Source: Bacteroidetes bacterium ADurb.Bin174 (GTDB lineage Bacteria > Bacteroidota > Bacteroidia > Bacteroidales > Paludibacteraceae). Taken from it: DNA of 64,000 nucleotides. Made by a program: the position numbers and the translations under genes. Shown here piece after piece: positions 1 through 9,611 of this stretch; positions within the stretch are counted from its first letter, which is position 1; each line of letters starts with the position of its first letter. Below the pieces are notes generated by a model. That model saw nothing but the letters and a program-made list of their open reading frames with translations. It did no database searches and was not told the DNA's origin. The stretch lies in NCBI GenBank assembly GCA_002070265.1, contig MWCX01000040.1, positions 1 through 64,000 of the forward strand, in the 5' to 3' direction.

Positions 1-592
1 CAGTTTCTGTGCGAAAAGGATGTACAAAGTTGTATTGGGGTATAACGCTGCCACCTCAAATGTTTATTTTGACCGCACACAATCAGGAAATGTTTCTTTT
101 AGCGACAGGTTTCCAAAGCGTCTGAATATTCCGATGAAAAATAAAACGGTGCAACTTAAATTCCATGTTTTTGTGGATGAATCTACGATTGAAATCTTTA
201 TTAACGACGGAGAAAATGTAATTTCGTCATTAATTTTTCCAGCTGCGGATGCAACTGATATTGAATTGTTTTCAAATGGTGGTACTACAAATTTATCTGC
301 ATTTGAAGGTTGGGAGTTGAATTCAATCTGGAATAATACAACGGATGTTCAGGTAGTACAGAATGATGTAGAGAAGATAGGTGTAATAGTAGATGAGCAT
401 AAAATGATGTCAATAACCGGAATTGCAGGAACCATGGATGTCAGTGTGATGAATATGGAAGGAAAAGAAATTATAAAAAAAAAGTTGTCACCCAATAAGA
501 TAATGCTAAACACGATAGTTAAGCCCGGAGTTTACATTGTCAGAATTATTGCAAATGAACATGTAGTTGTAAAAAAAATACTTATAAAATAA
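1..592 (+). CDS. GH32 fructan hydrolase, C-terminal part with T9SS sorting domain (5'-truncated by window edge)
   Basis: The open frame runs in from the left edge, so only the last ~197 residues are visible; the first internal ATG (position 20) is not the real start. The first ~105 residues look like the C-terminal beta-sandwich of GH32 enzymes: DRTQSGNVSF, then VDESTIEIFINDGE, then a segment on apparent strand composition (IELFSNGG). The last ~85 residues form a type A T9SS sorting domain ending in GVYIVRII...VVKKILIK, so the protein is probably exported through the outer membrane and surface-anchored or released. The five-bladed catalytic propeller lies upstream of the window, so activity (levanase, inulinase or exo-fructosidase) cannot be judged. 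It is followed after 36 bp by susC in the same direction, consistent with one fructan operon. Confidence 0.88.
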   Translation, partial: SFCAKRMYKVVLGYNAATSNVYFDRTQSGNVSFSDRFPKRLNIPMKNKTVQLKFHVFVDESTIEIFINDGENVISSLIFPAADATDIELFSNGGTTNLSAFEGWELNSIWNNTTDVQVVQNDVEKIGVIVDEHKMMSITGIAGTMDVSVMNMEGKEIIKKKLSPNKIMLNTIVKPGVYIVRIIANEHVVVKKILIK

Positions 593-628
593 TTAGTGAT
601 TGATTAAAAACAATTAAGTCAGAATCTC

Positions 629-3600
629 ATGAAAAGACAAAACAAAAAAATCAGACTTCGACAGTTACTACTGTTATTCTCAATGATCTTTTCGATCGTC
701 GTGATGGCTCAGCAGGTTGAAGTACGTGGTGTTGTAACATCATCGGAAGATAATCAACCGCTTATTGGCGTAAGCGTGATTGAAAAGGGTACCCGAAATG
801 GAGTTATTACCAATCTCGACGGGAATTTCTCAATTAACGTAAAATCTCAGGATGCTGTTTTACAGTTCTCTATGGTAGGGATGCAGATGCAGGAAATAAA
901 AGTCGGAACACAAAAGCAACTCAAAGTTGCACTGAATACGGATGCAATACTCTTGGATCAGGTCGTTGTTACCGGATACACGACAGAGAAAAAAGCTGAA
1001 ATTACCGGTGCCGTTTCTGTTGTAAAATTGAGTGATGTGAGTAGTATCCCGACAGGTAATATCATGTCAACTTTACAGGGACGATTGCCGGGGGTAAATA
1101 TCACGACAGATGGTCAGCCCGGTGGAACCTCCACTGCCGCAACAATCAGGGGTGTAACAACGATTAACAATAGTGCCCCGTTATATGTAATTGACGGCGT
1201 GCAAACACGTGCCAATATTGCGACGCTTTTGAATGCGAATGATGTAGAATCCATACAAGTTTTGAAAGACGCGGCATCTGCATCAATATATGGTACACAG
1301 GCTGCCAACGGGGTAATCATTATCACGACTAAAAAATCAGGAAAAGAAAAAGGAATCAGGGTAAATGTTGATGGACAGATTACTACACAGCAATATCACA
1401 CCAACATTCCGCTACTTAATGCACAACAATGGGGTGATGTTTACTGGAAAGCTTATCAGAATGATGGGGTGCAACCAAGTCACGACCAATATGGAAATGG
1501 AGATACTCCGGTAATTCCGGAATTTATTGACATTGACAAAACAATACCTGCAGGAGATACAAATTGGGCTGATGAAGTTTATCAAAGAGCATTATTGCAA
1601 AATTATAATGTCTCAGTTACAACAGCTGCTGATAACTCATCATCCTTGTTCTCATTTAACTTTTTTGATCAGGATGGATTAATTAAATACACGAATTTTC
1701 AACGATTCAATATTCGTTTAAATAATACCTATAGTTTTCTTAAAAACAAGGTTCGTTTAGGGGAAAATTTGAATGTAAGTAACTGGTCGGAAGTTCTTAA
1801 GCCCGGAGGAATTGAAGAGTTGACCATTGCGCAACATCCACTAATTCCCGTATATGACATTAATGGAGGTTATGCTGGTCCTACTCAAGGACTAGGTGAC
1901 AAACCCAATCCTGTACGTCTCCTTAATCAACAAAAAGATAACCGTCTAAATCAATGGCGTATTTTCGGGAATATTTTTATGGAAATTGAACCAATTAAAA
2001 ATTTTATACTTAAAAGTAATTTTGGTTTAAATTATCGCAATGAAGTTCTTTCCAATTTTGAGCCAAGATGGTCGGAAGGAACAAGTAGAGTTGTTGATAA
2101 AAATGTATTATATGTAAAATCTGCCTATGACAGGGAGTGGATATGGTCGAACACAGCAGCATACAACTTCACTATTGACAGACATAGTATAAATATGTTT
2201 GCCGGAATGGAGGCTAAAGAAACAATTTATGAATTTATGGATGCACAGCGAGAGGATTATTTGCTTGAATCGTTAGATTATCGCTACTTAAGTGCCGGAG
2301 AGGGAACCCAAAACAATAACGGATTGAAAGACAGAACCACTCTTGTTTCTTATTTTGGAAAATTAAACTATGCCTATAATGATCGTTATTTGCTTTCAGC
2401 GACAATTAGAAACGATGCATCATCCAGGTTTGGTGCCAATAATAATTCAGCATTTTTCCCTGCAGTTTCAGCAGGGTGGAGGATTACTGAGGAAAATTTT
2501 ATGAAAGAAATTGATGTTATTTCCGATTTGAAACTAAGGGCAAGTTGGGGACAAAACGGAAATGATCAAATGGACAACGAAGCTACTTACACAAAGTACC
2601 TATTTAACTTACACACGGCCGGCTACGATCTTGAAGGAATTAACCAAGGTACAATCTACAATGGTATCGTAAAACAACGCTCAGGCAATCCTGATATTAA
2701 ATGGGAAGTAACCACACAAATAAATTTTGGGATAGACTTGGCGGTGTTAAAAAACAGGCTCACCTTAACGTTGGATTATTATATTAAAGAAACAGAAGAT
2801 ATGTTGATTGATCGACCATATATCGCTGTTATTGGAGAAGGTGGTTATATGTCTTACAATGGTGCCTCACTCACAAATAATGGTATAGAAGGAACAGTCA
2901 CTTGGCGAGATATAGTGAATAAAGATTTTTCATATGAATTGTCTTTTACAGGTACTGCCTATAAAAACACCATCACAGATCTTCCAGAAGACATTTACTA
3001 CACCTGGGGTGGTGGAAACGGAATTGATAAAAGTATAGTGGGACAACCTTTAGGTTCATGGATGGGTTATAAAACAAATGGATTATATAAAACTGATGAA
3101 GACTTAAATGATAGTATCATTCAACCTGGAAAGGGAATCGGACGCATACGCTACGTAGATTTAAATGAAGATGGAGTTGTCGATGACAAAGACAGGACTT
3201 GGTTAGGTACAGACCTACCGAAGTTTATTGGTGGATTAAATATCGCAATAAATTACAAGTCCTTTGATTTCTCCATGTTTTGGAATGGTATTGTAAGAAA
3301 AGCGTGGAACAATTCAAAGTTCTATACAGATTTCTTCCAGTTATGGACAGGGAATCACGGTGTCTCATTACTTGATGCGTTTGATCCCGTCACTAATCCA
3401 AACTCAACCATACCAGCTTTAACTGCAGTAAACACTAACGAGGAAAATCGTGGTTCTGACTATTTTATCGAAGATGGTTCTTATGCTAAGCTAAAAAACA
3501 TTCAACTTGGATATCTTCTCCCAAAGAAGTTTACAGAAAAATTAGGAGCGTCCAGTATTCGCTTTTATTTACAAGGTCAAGACTTGCTTACAATCACGAA

Positions 3601-3685
3601 ATATACTGGAGCTGACCCTGAAGGATTAGGATATCCTTATCCTTTACCCCGTACATTTACATTCGGTTTTAATTTTAATTTTTAA
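629..3685 (+). CDS. SusC-like TonB-dependent outer-membrane transporter of the fructan PUL
   Basis: This 1018-residue protein is a SusC/RagA-family TonB-dependent transporter that would import fructo-oligosaccharides across the outer membrane together with the SusD partner encoded next. It has a signal peptide (about 1-27), a carboxypeptidase-regulatory-like domain (about 30-110, with VRGVVTSSEDNQPLIGVSV), a plug domain (QVVVTGYTT, then LPGVNI, IRG and PLYVIDGVQ) and a long beta-barrel ending in the aromatic FTFGFNFNF. No STN domain is present, which fits control by the hybrid two-component regulator at 9612 and not by an ECF/FecR pair. SusD starts 12 bp downstream. The fructan assignment comes from the flanking GH32 and fructokinase genes, not from the transporter itself. 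Confidence 0.95.
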   Translation: MKRQNKKIRLRQLLLLFSMIFSIVVMAQQVEVRGVVTSSEDNQPLIGVSVIEKGTRNGVITNLDGNFSINVKSQDAVLQFSMVGMQMQEIKVGTQKQLKVALNTDAILLDQVVVTGYTTEKKAEITGAVSVVKLSDVSSIPTGNIMSTLQGRLPGVNITTDGQPGGTSTAATIRGVTTINNSAPLYVIDGVQTRANIATLLNANDVESIQVLKDAASASIYGTQAANGVIIITTKKSGKEKGIRVNVDGQITTQQYHTNIPLLNAQQWGDVYWKAYQNDGVQPSHDQYGNGDTPVIPEFIDIDKTIPAGDTNWADEVYQRALLQNYNVSVTTAADNSSSLFSFNFFDQDGLIKYTNFQRFNIRLNNTYSFLKNKVRLGENLNVSNWSEVLKPGGIEELTIAQHPLIPVYDINGGYAGPTQGLGDKPNPVRLLNQQKDNRLNQWRIFGNIFMEIEPIKNFILKSNFGLNYRNEVLSNFEPRWSEGTSRVVDKNVLYVKSAYDREWIWSNTAAYNFTIDRHSINMFAGMEAKETIYEFMDAQREDYLLESLDYRYLSAGEGTQNNNGLKDRTTLVSYFGKLNYAYNDRYLLSATIRNDASSRFGANNNSAFFPAVSAGWRITEENFMKEIDVISDLKLRASWGQNGNDQMDNEATYTKYLFNLHTAGYDLEGINQGTIYNGIVKQRSGNPDIKWEVTTQINFGIDLAVLKNRLTLTLDYYIKETEDMLIDRPYIAVIGEGGYMSYNGASLTNNGIEGTVTWRDIVNKDFSYELSFTGTAYKNTITDLPEDIYYTWGGGNGIDKSIVGQPLGSWMGYKTNGLYKTDEDLNDSIIQPGKGIGRIRYVDLNEDGVVDDKDRTWLGTDLPKFIGGLNIAINYKSFDFSMFWNGIVRKAWNNSKFYTDFFQLWTGNHGVSLLDAFDPVTNPNSTIPALTAVNTNEENRGSDYFIEDGSYAKLKNIQLGYLLPKKFTEKLGASSIRFYLQGQDLLTITKYTGADPEGLGYPYPLPRTFTFGFNFNF

Positions 3686-3697
3686 AAATTTACAGTC

Positions 3698-5443
3698 ATG
3701 AAATTTAAATTAATAACATTCATATTTATCTCTTTGGGGATCATTGCATGTAGTGATGATTTTCTAGATTCAAAGCCACAAGGCAAACTAAGTGATGAAA
3801 TATTAAGTACTCCGGCTGCTATTGATGCATTATGTACTTCAGCGTATTCAGCTTTAGCTGGTCCGGAAGGCGACAACCTTGTTTTCCTCTCACCAACAAC
3901 AAACTGGATATATGGAGATGTTCGTGCAGAGACAGCATATAAAGGAGGAGGAGGAATTTCTGATATTTGGGAATTTCACGCTTTTGAAACTTTTACAGGA
4001 GTTTATGCGACCAATGGATTACTGGATCGAAAATGGTTTCATATGTACATCAGCGTACAAAGGGCTAATAGCGCAATTAGAAGATTAAATGAGGTAAGTG
4101 AAGAAGAAGTACCTTTAAAAAATGTACGATTGGGAGAAATGAAATTTTTACGCGCACATTACTTTTTTGAATTAAACCGATTGTTTAATAAAATTCCATA
4201 TTTTGATGAGAATGTTGAAACAAAAGATTATATTAATATTTCCAATGATGAATACACCAGAGATGAAATTTTAGAAAAAATCATTGAGGAATTTAAACAG
4301 GCAGCAGAGCTGTTGCCACCCACCCAACCGCAAGCCGGACGCGTAACCAAATACGCTGCATTAGCTTATCAGGCAAAGGCAACCCTGTATAGGGCATACA
4401 AGCAAAATGCTCTCAACAACCAAGTTGAAGAAATCAATCAAACATTGTTAGGCAATGTTGTTACTTTATGCGACGAAGTTGCTGCAGGGGGATATAACCT
4501 TTTGGCAGATTTTCAACATTTAGCTGAAGTAGAGTATGAACACGGCCCAGAGTCTATATTTGGTATTGAATTTTCCACTGATGATGGTACTGACTTGGGA
4601 AGGATCAACTGGAGCAATTTGGTTTGTACACCACGTGGCCCTATTTATGGTGGAGATGGATTTTTTCAACCCAGCCAAAATTTAGTGAATTCTTATAAAA
4701 CAACTGCTAGTGGAATTCCTGATTTTGATAATTACAACACCGGTGATATTTTGAAAGCTGCAGATGGATTTGCATACAATATTGATCCAAGACTTGATTT
4801 CACAGTAGGCCGTATAGGTATCCCTTGGAAAAATTATACTCGTAATTACGATGAAAGATGGGCACGTGAACCTGCTACTTACGGACAATATAGCTGCAAA
4901 AAATTTGTTGTAGGACCAGGTTCCCCTCATATGGTAAAAGGATGGCCATGGGGAGGAAGTGCATTAAATTTCCAAATAATTCGCTATGCTGATGTGTTAC
5001 TATGGAAAGCAGAAGCGTTAATCGAACTTGGAAGACAAAACGAAGCGCTACCATTAATTAACCAAATCCGAAATAGGGCGAAAAATAGCAATTATGTGAA
5101 AAAACTAAACTCAACAAACAATGCTGCTAATTATGTAATAGACGAATATAAAGATGGAATAAATTGCAATTGGACTCAAGATTTTGCTCGCAAAGTTCTT
5201 CGTTTTGAACGTAAACTTGAACTCGCTATGGAAGGTGAACGTTTCTTTGATCTTGTGCGATGGGGAGTTGCGACTGAAACTATAAATGAATATATAGAAA
5301 AAGAGAAAATAATTAGGACTTACTACAATGATGAAACTGTTTTTGTTAAAGGAAGAGATGAGTATTTCCCTATCCCTCAAGCTCAAATAAATTTTTCAGG
5401 AGGCTTATATCAACAAAACCCTGGATATGACGTAACTGAATAG
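3698..5443 (+). CDS. SusD/RagB-family surface glycan-binding lipoprotein of the fructan PUL
   Basis: A 581-residue SusD-family protein. It has a lipoprotein signal with Cys18 (GIIACSDD), an N-terminal SusD-like region with tetratricopeptide-like helices (for example MKFLRAHYFFELNRLF) and a C-terminal RagB/SusD region containing RYADVLLWKAEALIELG and the family ending RDEYFPIPQAQI...QNPGY. It sits outside the cell as the lid of the SusC barrel and captures fructan chains. It lies 12 bp after susC and 23 bp before the GH32 lipoprotein, so the three are almost certainly co-transcribed. No SusE/F-like third binding protein follows, unlike the B. thetaiotaomicron levan locus. Confidence 0.95.
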   Translation: MKFKLITFIFISLGIIACSDDFLDSKPQGKLSDEILSTPAAIDALCTSAYSALAGPEGDNLVFLSPTTNWIYGDVRAETAYKGGGGISDIWEFHAFETFTGVYATNGLLDRKWFHMYISVQRANSAIRRLNEVSEEEVPLKNVRLGEMKFLRAHYFFELNRLFNKIPYFDENVETKDYINISNDEYTRDEILEKIIEEFKQAAELLPPTQPQAGRVTKYAALAYQAKATLYRAYKQNALNNQVEEINQTLLGNVVTLCDEVAAGGYNLLADFQHLAEVEYEHGPESIFGIEFSTDDGTDLGRINWSNLVCTPRGPIYGGDGFFQPSQNLVNSYKTTASGIPDFDNYNTGDILKAADGFAYNIDPRLDFTVGRIGIPWKNYTRNYDERWAREPATYGQYSCKKFVVGPGSPHMVKGWPWGGSALNFQIIRYADVLLWKAEALIELGRQNEALPLINQIRNRAKNSNYVKKLNSTNNAANYVIDEYKDGINCNWTQDFARKVLRFERKLELAMEGERFFDLVRWGVATETINEYIEKEKIIRTYYNDETVFVKGRDEYFPIPQAQINFSGGLYQQNPGYDVTE

Positions 5444-5466
5444 CTAAATTTATAAAACTTACAACA

Positions 5467-7233
5467 ATGTGCAGAAATTTAATAGGGTTTTTATTACTGT
5501 CCGTGCTAATAATCAGCACGGGCTGTAATAAAAAGTCAACCAACGAAGCCATCCAACATCAATTAAAAATTGAAAAAAATTATATCCTCATCCCCATCCA
5601 AGAAAAAGCTGATGAATTGAAATTCACCATTCATTACCCTGATGCATCCGAACCTGAAATTTTATGGATACGTTTGGCTCAACAGCAAATTGACTATTGG
5701 GTAAAAATAGATGTTACGAAATTCATAAATCAGTCGGTATCAATAGAAATTGAAAATACACATCGTGCAGAGCTGGGTGTAAATAATATCAAACAATCCG
5801 ATAAGTTTGAATTTGAATATCACGAACAATTTCGTCCTGTTTATCACTTTACACCCCAATACGGCTGGATGAATGATCCGAATGGTATGGTTTATTTTGA
5901 TGGGGAATATCATTTGTTTTTTCAGTATAATCCATACGGAAACCGTTGGCAAAACATGCATTGGGGACATGCAGTAAGTACAGATTTGGTTTCTTGGACT
6001 TATCTTCCACCCGCCATTGCTCCCGATTCTTTGGGTTCAATATTTTCGGGTAGTGCGGTAGTTGATAAAAACAATACAGCCGGATTTGGTGAGAACGCCA
6101 TTGTAGCAATTTATACAAGTGCAGGCAAGGAACAAACTCAATCTATTGCCTATTCAACAGACAAAGGGCGTAACTTTACTAAATACAATAGCAATCCTGT
6201 GATTCCAAATCCTGGAATTTGGGATTTCCGAGATCCAAAAGTGTTTTGGCATAACACAAGTAATCAATGGATAATGACGTTAGCTACCAAGCAATCTGTA
6301 ACTTTCTATGGTTCACCTGATTTGAAATCATGGACAAGATTAAGCGAATTTGGAAATGGTATAGGTTCTCATGCCGGTGTTTGGGAGTGTCCGGATTTAT
6401 TTCCCCTTCGATATCAAGGTAAAACCAAATGGGTGCTGATTGTAAGTATTAATCCGGGTGGACCCAATCATGGCTCTGCTTCTCAATATTTTATTGGTAA
6501 TTTTGATGGTAAAACCTTTACAGCCGATCCGTTACCTTATCCGCTATGGTTAGATTATGGCCGTGATAACTATGCAGGCGTTACCTGGAGTAATATACCC
6601 GAAAATGACGGACGAAGAATTTTTATAGGCTGGATGAGCAACTGGGATTACGCTAACGATGTCCCGTCATTGAATTTCAGAAGTGCAATGACTGTTCCCC
6701 GTGAACTGACTCTTCTGCATAATGGTAAACACCTAATAGTAGCGAGTTATCCTGTTGCTGAAATAAATACATTACGTGGTAAAAAAACTAAAATTGCCAA
6801 TAAAACAATTACGACAACTACTTTAGTTGAAAGTATTTTGAAAGAGCAATTTGGAGTTTTTGAACTAAATATGACCATCAAACCTCAACAGGCAAAAATC
6901 TTTGGTTTTAGTTTAATGAATGAAAGCAAAGAAAAAGTAAAATTTATTTTTGATTTGAACCAAAGGTCTATTATGGTTGATAGAAAAGAATCCGGTATGA
7001 CTGATTTTCATCCTAATTTTGCATCCATACCTTTTGCTCCCTTAAGCTTAAGTAATATATATCATGTGAGACTGTTGGTAGATAAGGCTTCTTCAGAAAT
7101 TTTTATTAATGAAGGGGAAATAGTACTCACCAATATTCATTTTACATCTTCGCAGTTTAATCAGTTGGAATTTTTCAAAGAAGATGGTCATTGGAGTGCT
7201 GAAGACATCAGCATATATGAACTAAAGCGGTGA
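5467..7233 (+). CDS. GH32 fructan beta-fructosidase/levanase lipoprotein
   Basis: A 588-residue glycoside hydrolase family 32 enzyme with a lipoprotein signal (lipobox ISTGC, Cys20). All three GH32 catalytic landmarks are present: WMNDPNG near residue 136 (nucleophile Asp), FRDPK near 254 (transition-state stabiliser) and WECPD near 307 (acid/base Glu). An extra ~95-residue domain precedes the catalytic propeller, and a C-terminal beta-sandwich (DKASSEIFINEGE) closes the protein. GH32 covers invertase, inulinase and levanase; sequence reading alone does not separate beta-2,1 from beta-2,6 linkage or exo from endo action. The signal-peptide coding region contains a small inverted repeat (see 5499-5523). 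The gene lies between susD and the permease gene in one apparent operon. Confidence 0.95.
   Translation: MCRNLIGFLLLSVLIISTGCNKKSTNEAIQHQLKIEKNYILIPIQEKADELKFTIHYPDASEPEILWIRLAQQQIDYWVKIDVTKFINQSVSIEIENTHRAELGVNNIKQSDKFEFEYHEQFRPVYHFTPQYGWMNDPNGMVYFDGEYHLFFQYNPYGNRWQNMHWGHAVSTDLVSWTYLPPAIAPDSLGSIFSGSAVVDKNNTAGFGENAIVAIYTSAGKEQTQSIAYSTDKGRNFTKYNSNPVIPNPGIWDFRDPKVFWHNTSNQWIMTLATKQSVTFYGSPDLKSWTRLSEFGNGIGSHAGVWECPDLFPLRYQGKTKWVLIVSINPGGPNHGSASQYFIGNFDGKTFTADPLPYPLWLDYGRDNYAGVTWSNIPENDGRRIFIGWMSNWDYANDVPSLNFRSAMTVPRELTLLHNGKHLIVASYPVAEINTLRGKKTKIANKTITTTTLVESILKEQFGVFELNMTIKPQQAKIFGFSLMNESKEKVKFIFDLNQRSIMVDRKESGMTDFHPNFASIPFAPLSLSNIYHVRLLVDKASSEIFINEGEIVLTNIHFTSSQFNQLEFFKEDGHWSAEDISIYELKR
5499..5523 (+). 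promoter_or_regulatory. Short hairpin inside the 5' coding end of the GH32 lipoprotein gene
   Basis: The sequence GTCCGTGCT is followed after a 7-nt loop (AATAATC) by AGCACGGGC, giving a 9-bp stem with one G-U pair. It begins 32 nt downstream of the ATG and lies within the signal-peptide codons. It could slow or tune translation, or protect the upstream susCD message from decay. It may equally be chance; there is no U-run, so a terminator is unlikely. Confidence 0.3.
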
Positions 7234-7279
7234 TAACCGTAAATGCAAACTACAAAAACTCAATAAACAAAACATCAAC

Positions 7280-8623
7280 ATGAACAATAACAGATATTTA
7301 TATTGGATAACTTTTGTCGCAATCAATGGCGGATTACTCTTTGGTTTAAATATGGCTGGGATTGCGGGTGCCACAGATATGATTAAATCTGAGTTTTCAC
7401 TGACAGATAGTGGTTTGGGTACCGTTGCCGCTCTCTTAACCATAGGCTGTCTGATCGGTGCACTTTTTACCGGTAATTTTGCAGATAAATACGGCAGAAA
7501 AAATGTGATGATCGCAACGGCAGTGTTATACATCGTTTCGGCTTTGGGCTGTGCATTGTCTAACTCGTTTTTTTCACTCGCCGCTTTTCGTGTTTTATCA
7601 GGTATAGCTGTGGGTGCAACTTCGGTGGTCGGACCTCTTTATATCTCTGAAATTTCTCCGGCTCAAAAGCGAGGAACTTTGGTTTCAATGAATCAGTTTG
7701 CCATCACCATAGGTATTTTGTTGGCTTATGTCATCGATTATTGGGTAATGGACTGGGGTGAAAACAGTTGGAGATATATGATGGTTGTGCCGGCCTTTTT
7801 CGGGACAGTGTATTTGGTTTTATTGTTGACATCCTTCCCGAAAAGTCCGCGATGGCTCTTGTCACAGGGCAGAAAAGAGGAAGCTATCAAAGTCTTAGAA
7901 AAAGTAGGAGGTAAGGTTTTAATAGAAAGCGAATTGCCGGAAATGGAAAAGTCTATTTTTTCAGAAAGGAATAAACCGAAAATTCGTTTCAGCGAACTGT
8001 TTAAAGGTAAAACCGGAAAGATAGTCTTGATTGGTACCATCATCGCAGCCCTGCAACAAATCACCGGTATCAATGCAGTTATCATGTTTTCACCCGATAT
8101 TTTTCAAGTAGCAGGATCAGCAAAAGGTGATTCAATGATGCAGTCCATGATTGTGGGCTTGGTGAACTTTCTGATGACAATAGTGGCTTTGTGGTTAGTG
8201 GACAAGAAAGGTCGTAAAACACTCTTACTTTGGGGTGCAACAGGTATGATTTTCTCATTGGCATATCTCACCTACGCGTTTTCCATGCCAACACAGCATG
8301 GTGTAAGCGTTCTGATTGCCCTTTTGGTTTACATCTCTTTCTTTGCGGCTTCTTTTGCCCCTGTCATGTGGGTAATCATATCGGAAATATATCCTAATAG
8401 AATCAAGGGTTTAGCAATGTCATTCTCAACTGCCATCAGTTGGCTATGTACGTTCCTGACTGTTTATTTTGCACCCGTTATTCAAGGTGCTTTGGGATTG
8501 AACTATCTTTTTGGAATCTTTGGCATTTTCAGTGTGATTGCTTTTGTCTTTGTGAAAATATGGATACCTGAAACCAAAGGTAAATCATTAGAACAGATAG
8601 AAATAGAATTAAAACTCAAATAA
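7280..8623 (+). CDS. Sugar-porter family MFS permease, probable fructose importer
   Basis: A 447-residue inner-membrane transporter of the major facilitator superfamily, sugar-porter branch, with about 12 hydrophobic segments. Family signatures are visible: DKYGRKNVM after TM2, RVLSGIAVGATSVVGPLY, PKSPRWL at the central loop, QQITGINAVIMFSP in TM7 and PETKGKSLEQIE at the C-terminus. It lies between the GH32 and fructokinase genes (9 bp before the kinase), so it most likely carries free fructose from periplasm to cytoplasm, as the permease of the B. thetaiotaomicron levan locus is thought to do. Substrate is inferred from context only. Confidence 0.93.
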   Translation: MNNNRYLYWITFVAINGGLLFGLNMAGIAGATDMIKSEFSLTDSGLGTVAALLTIGCLIGALFTGNFADKYGRKNVMIATAVLYIVSALGCALSNSFFSLAAFRVLSGIAVGATSVVGPLYISEISPAQKRGTLVSMNQFAITIGILLAYVIDYWVMDWGENSWRYMMVVPAFFGTVYLVLLLTSFPKSPRWLLSQGRKEEAIKVLEKVGGKVLIESELPEMEKSIFSERNKPKIRFSELFKGKTGKIVLIGTIIAALQQITGINAVIMFSPDIFQVAGSAKGDSMMQSMIVGLVNFLMTIVALWLVDKKGRKTLLLWGATGMIFSLAYLTYAFSMPTQHGVSVLIALLVYISFFAASFAPVMWVIISEIYPNRIKGLAMSFSTAISWLCTFLTVYFAPVIQGALGLNYLFGIFGIFSVIAFVFVKIWIPETKGKSLEQIEIELKLK

Positions 8624-8631
8624 GGAGAAAC

Positions 8632-9492
8632 ATGAAAAATGCTATTGTAGGTTTGGGAGAAATTTTATGGGATGTGTTTCCACAAGGGAAAGTATTAGGA
8701 GGCGCACCGGCAAACTTTGCCTACCATGTTTCTCAGTTTGGCTTGAATGGTTATGCTGTCAGTGCCATCGGTAAGGATGAATTGGGGGCAGAAATAAAAC
8801 AGGTATTGAAAGAGAAAAAACTCAAAACTTTGATTTCTGAAGTTGATTTTCCAACCGGCACTGTTCAGGTAACGTTGAGCGGGGACGGCGTACCACAATA
8901 TGAAATTTGCGAAGGAGTTGCCTGGGACAATATCCCATTCACAGATGCATTAAAGCACTTGGCACAACAAACCAAGGCTGTTTGTTTTGGTTCTCTTGCA
9001 CAACGTAATGTGGTTTCTCATTCAACCATCAAATCCTTTTTAGATGAAGTGCCTAAAGATTCCATGAAGATTTTCGACATCAATTTGCGTCAGCATTTTT
9101 ATTCCCGTGAATTGATTGAAGAATCACTCAATCAGTGTACAATGTTAAAAATCAACGAAGAGGAAATCGCAATACTCACTGAAATGTTTGGATTGTCCGC
9201 TCGGACAGAATCAATTGTTGTCAAGCATTTGATTCAACACTTTCAAATAGAGACGGTAGTCCTTACCAAAGGCACTGACGGTAGTTATGTAATTACTCTT
9301 GATGAAACATCCTACTTACACACTCCTAAAGTAAAAGTTGTAGATACCGTTGGAGCAGGAGATGCCTTTACCGGGGCCTTCGTGGCTTCTTTGCTACTGG
9401 GGAAAAACATCCGTGAAGCACATCAAAAAGCTGTGGATATTTCAGCTTTCGTCTGCACACAACGGGGTGCAATGCCGGAATACGTGAGATAA
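8632..9492 (+). CDS. PfkB-family fructokinase
   Basis: A 286-residue carbohydrate kinase of the PfkB/ribokinase family. The N-terminal substrate-side motif GGAPANFAYH and the C-terminal signature DTVGAGDAFTGAF (about 238-250, catalytic Asp in GAGDAF) are both intact. It would phosphorylate fructose released by the GH32 enzymes at the expense of ATP. It is the last gene of the structural fructan operon, 9 bp after the permease, and is followed by a candidate terminator at 9539-9573. Other PfkB specificities (ribose, 2-keto-3-deoxygluconate) are possible from sequence alone, but the locus makes fructose by far the likeliest. Confidence 0.93.
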   Translation: MKNAIVGLGEILWDVFPQGKVLGGAPANFAYHVSQFGLNGYAVSAIGKDELGAEIKQVLKEKKLKTLISEVDFPTGTVQVTLSGDGVPQYEICEGVAWDNIPFTDALKHLAQQTKAVCFGSLAQRNVVSHSTIKSFLDEVPKDSMKIFDINLRQHFYSRELIEESLNQCTMLKINEEEIAILTEMFGLSARTESIVVKHLIQHFQIETVVLTKGTDGSYVITLDETSYLHTPKVKVVDTVGAGDAFTGAFVASLLLGKNIREAHQKAVDISAFVCTQRGAMPEYVR

Positions 9493-9538
9493 TTTGATTA
9501 AAATGATTTGATTGGTTTTTTAATTTTTATCTAAAGAA

Positions 9539-9573
9539 GGCATATGACTGCGCAGTAACTGTCATGTGCCTTT
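9539..9573 (+). terminator. Candidate intrinsic terminator after the fructokinase gene
   Basis: GGCATATGAC (9539-9548) pairs with GTCATGTGCC (9561-9570) through one G-U pair, giving a 10-bp stem with a 12-nt loop, followed directly by TTTCG. The U-run is short, so termination may be partial. It separates the fructan enzyme operon from the regulator gene, which has its own promoter just downstream. Confidence 0.5.
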
Positions 9574-9593
9574 CGTAATTTAAAACAAATAGT

Positions 9594-9601
9594 TACTTTT
9601 G
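9594..9601 (+). promoter_or_regulatory. -7 promoter element of the hybrid regulator gene
   Basis: TACTTTTG matches the Bacteroidota -7 consensus TAnnTTTG exactly. No good -33 TTTG is seen at the expected 19-21 bp upstream. The element ends only 10 nt before the ATG at 9612, so the predicted transcript would have almost no leader. Confidence 0.6.
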
Positions 9602-9611
9602 CTTTATACCA

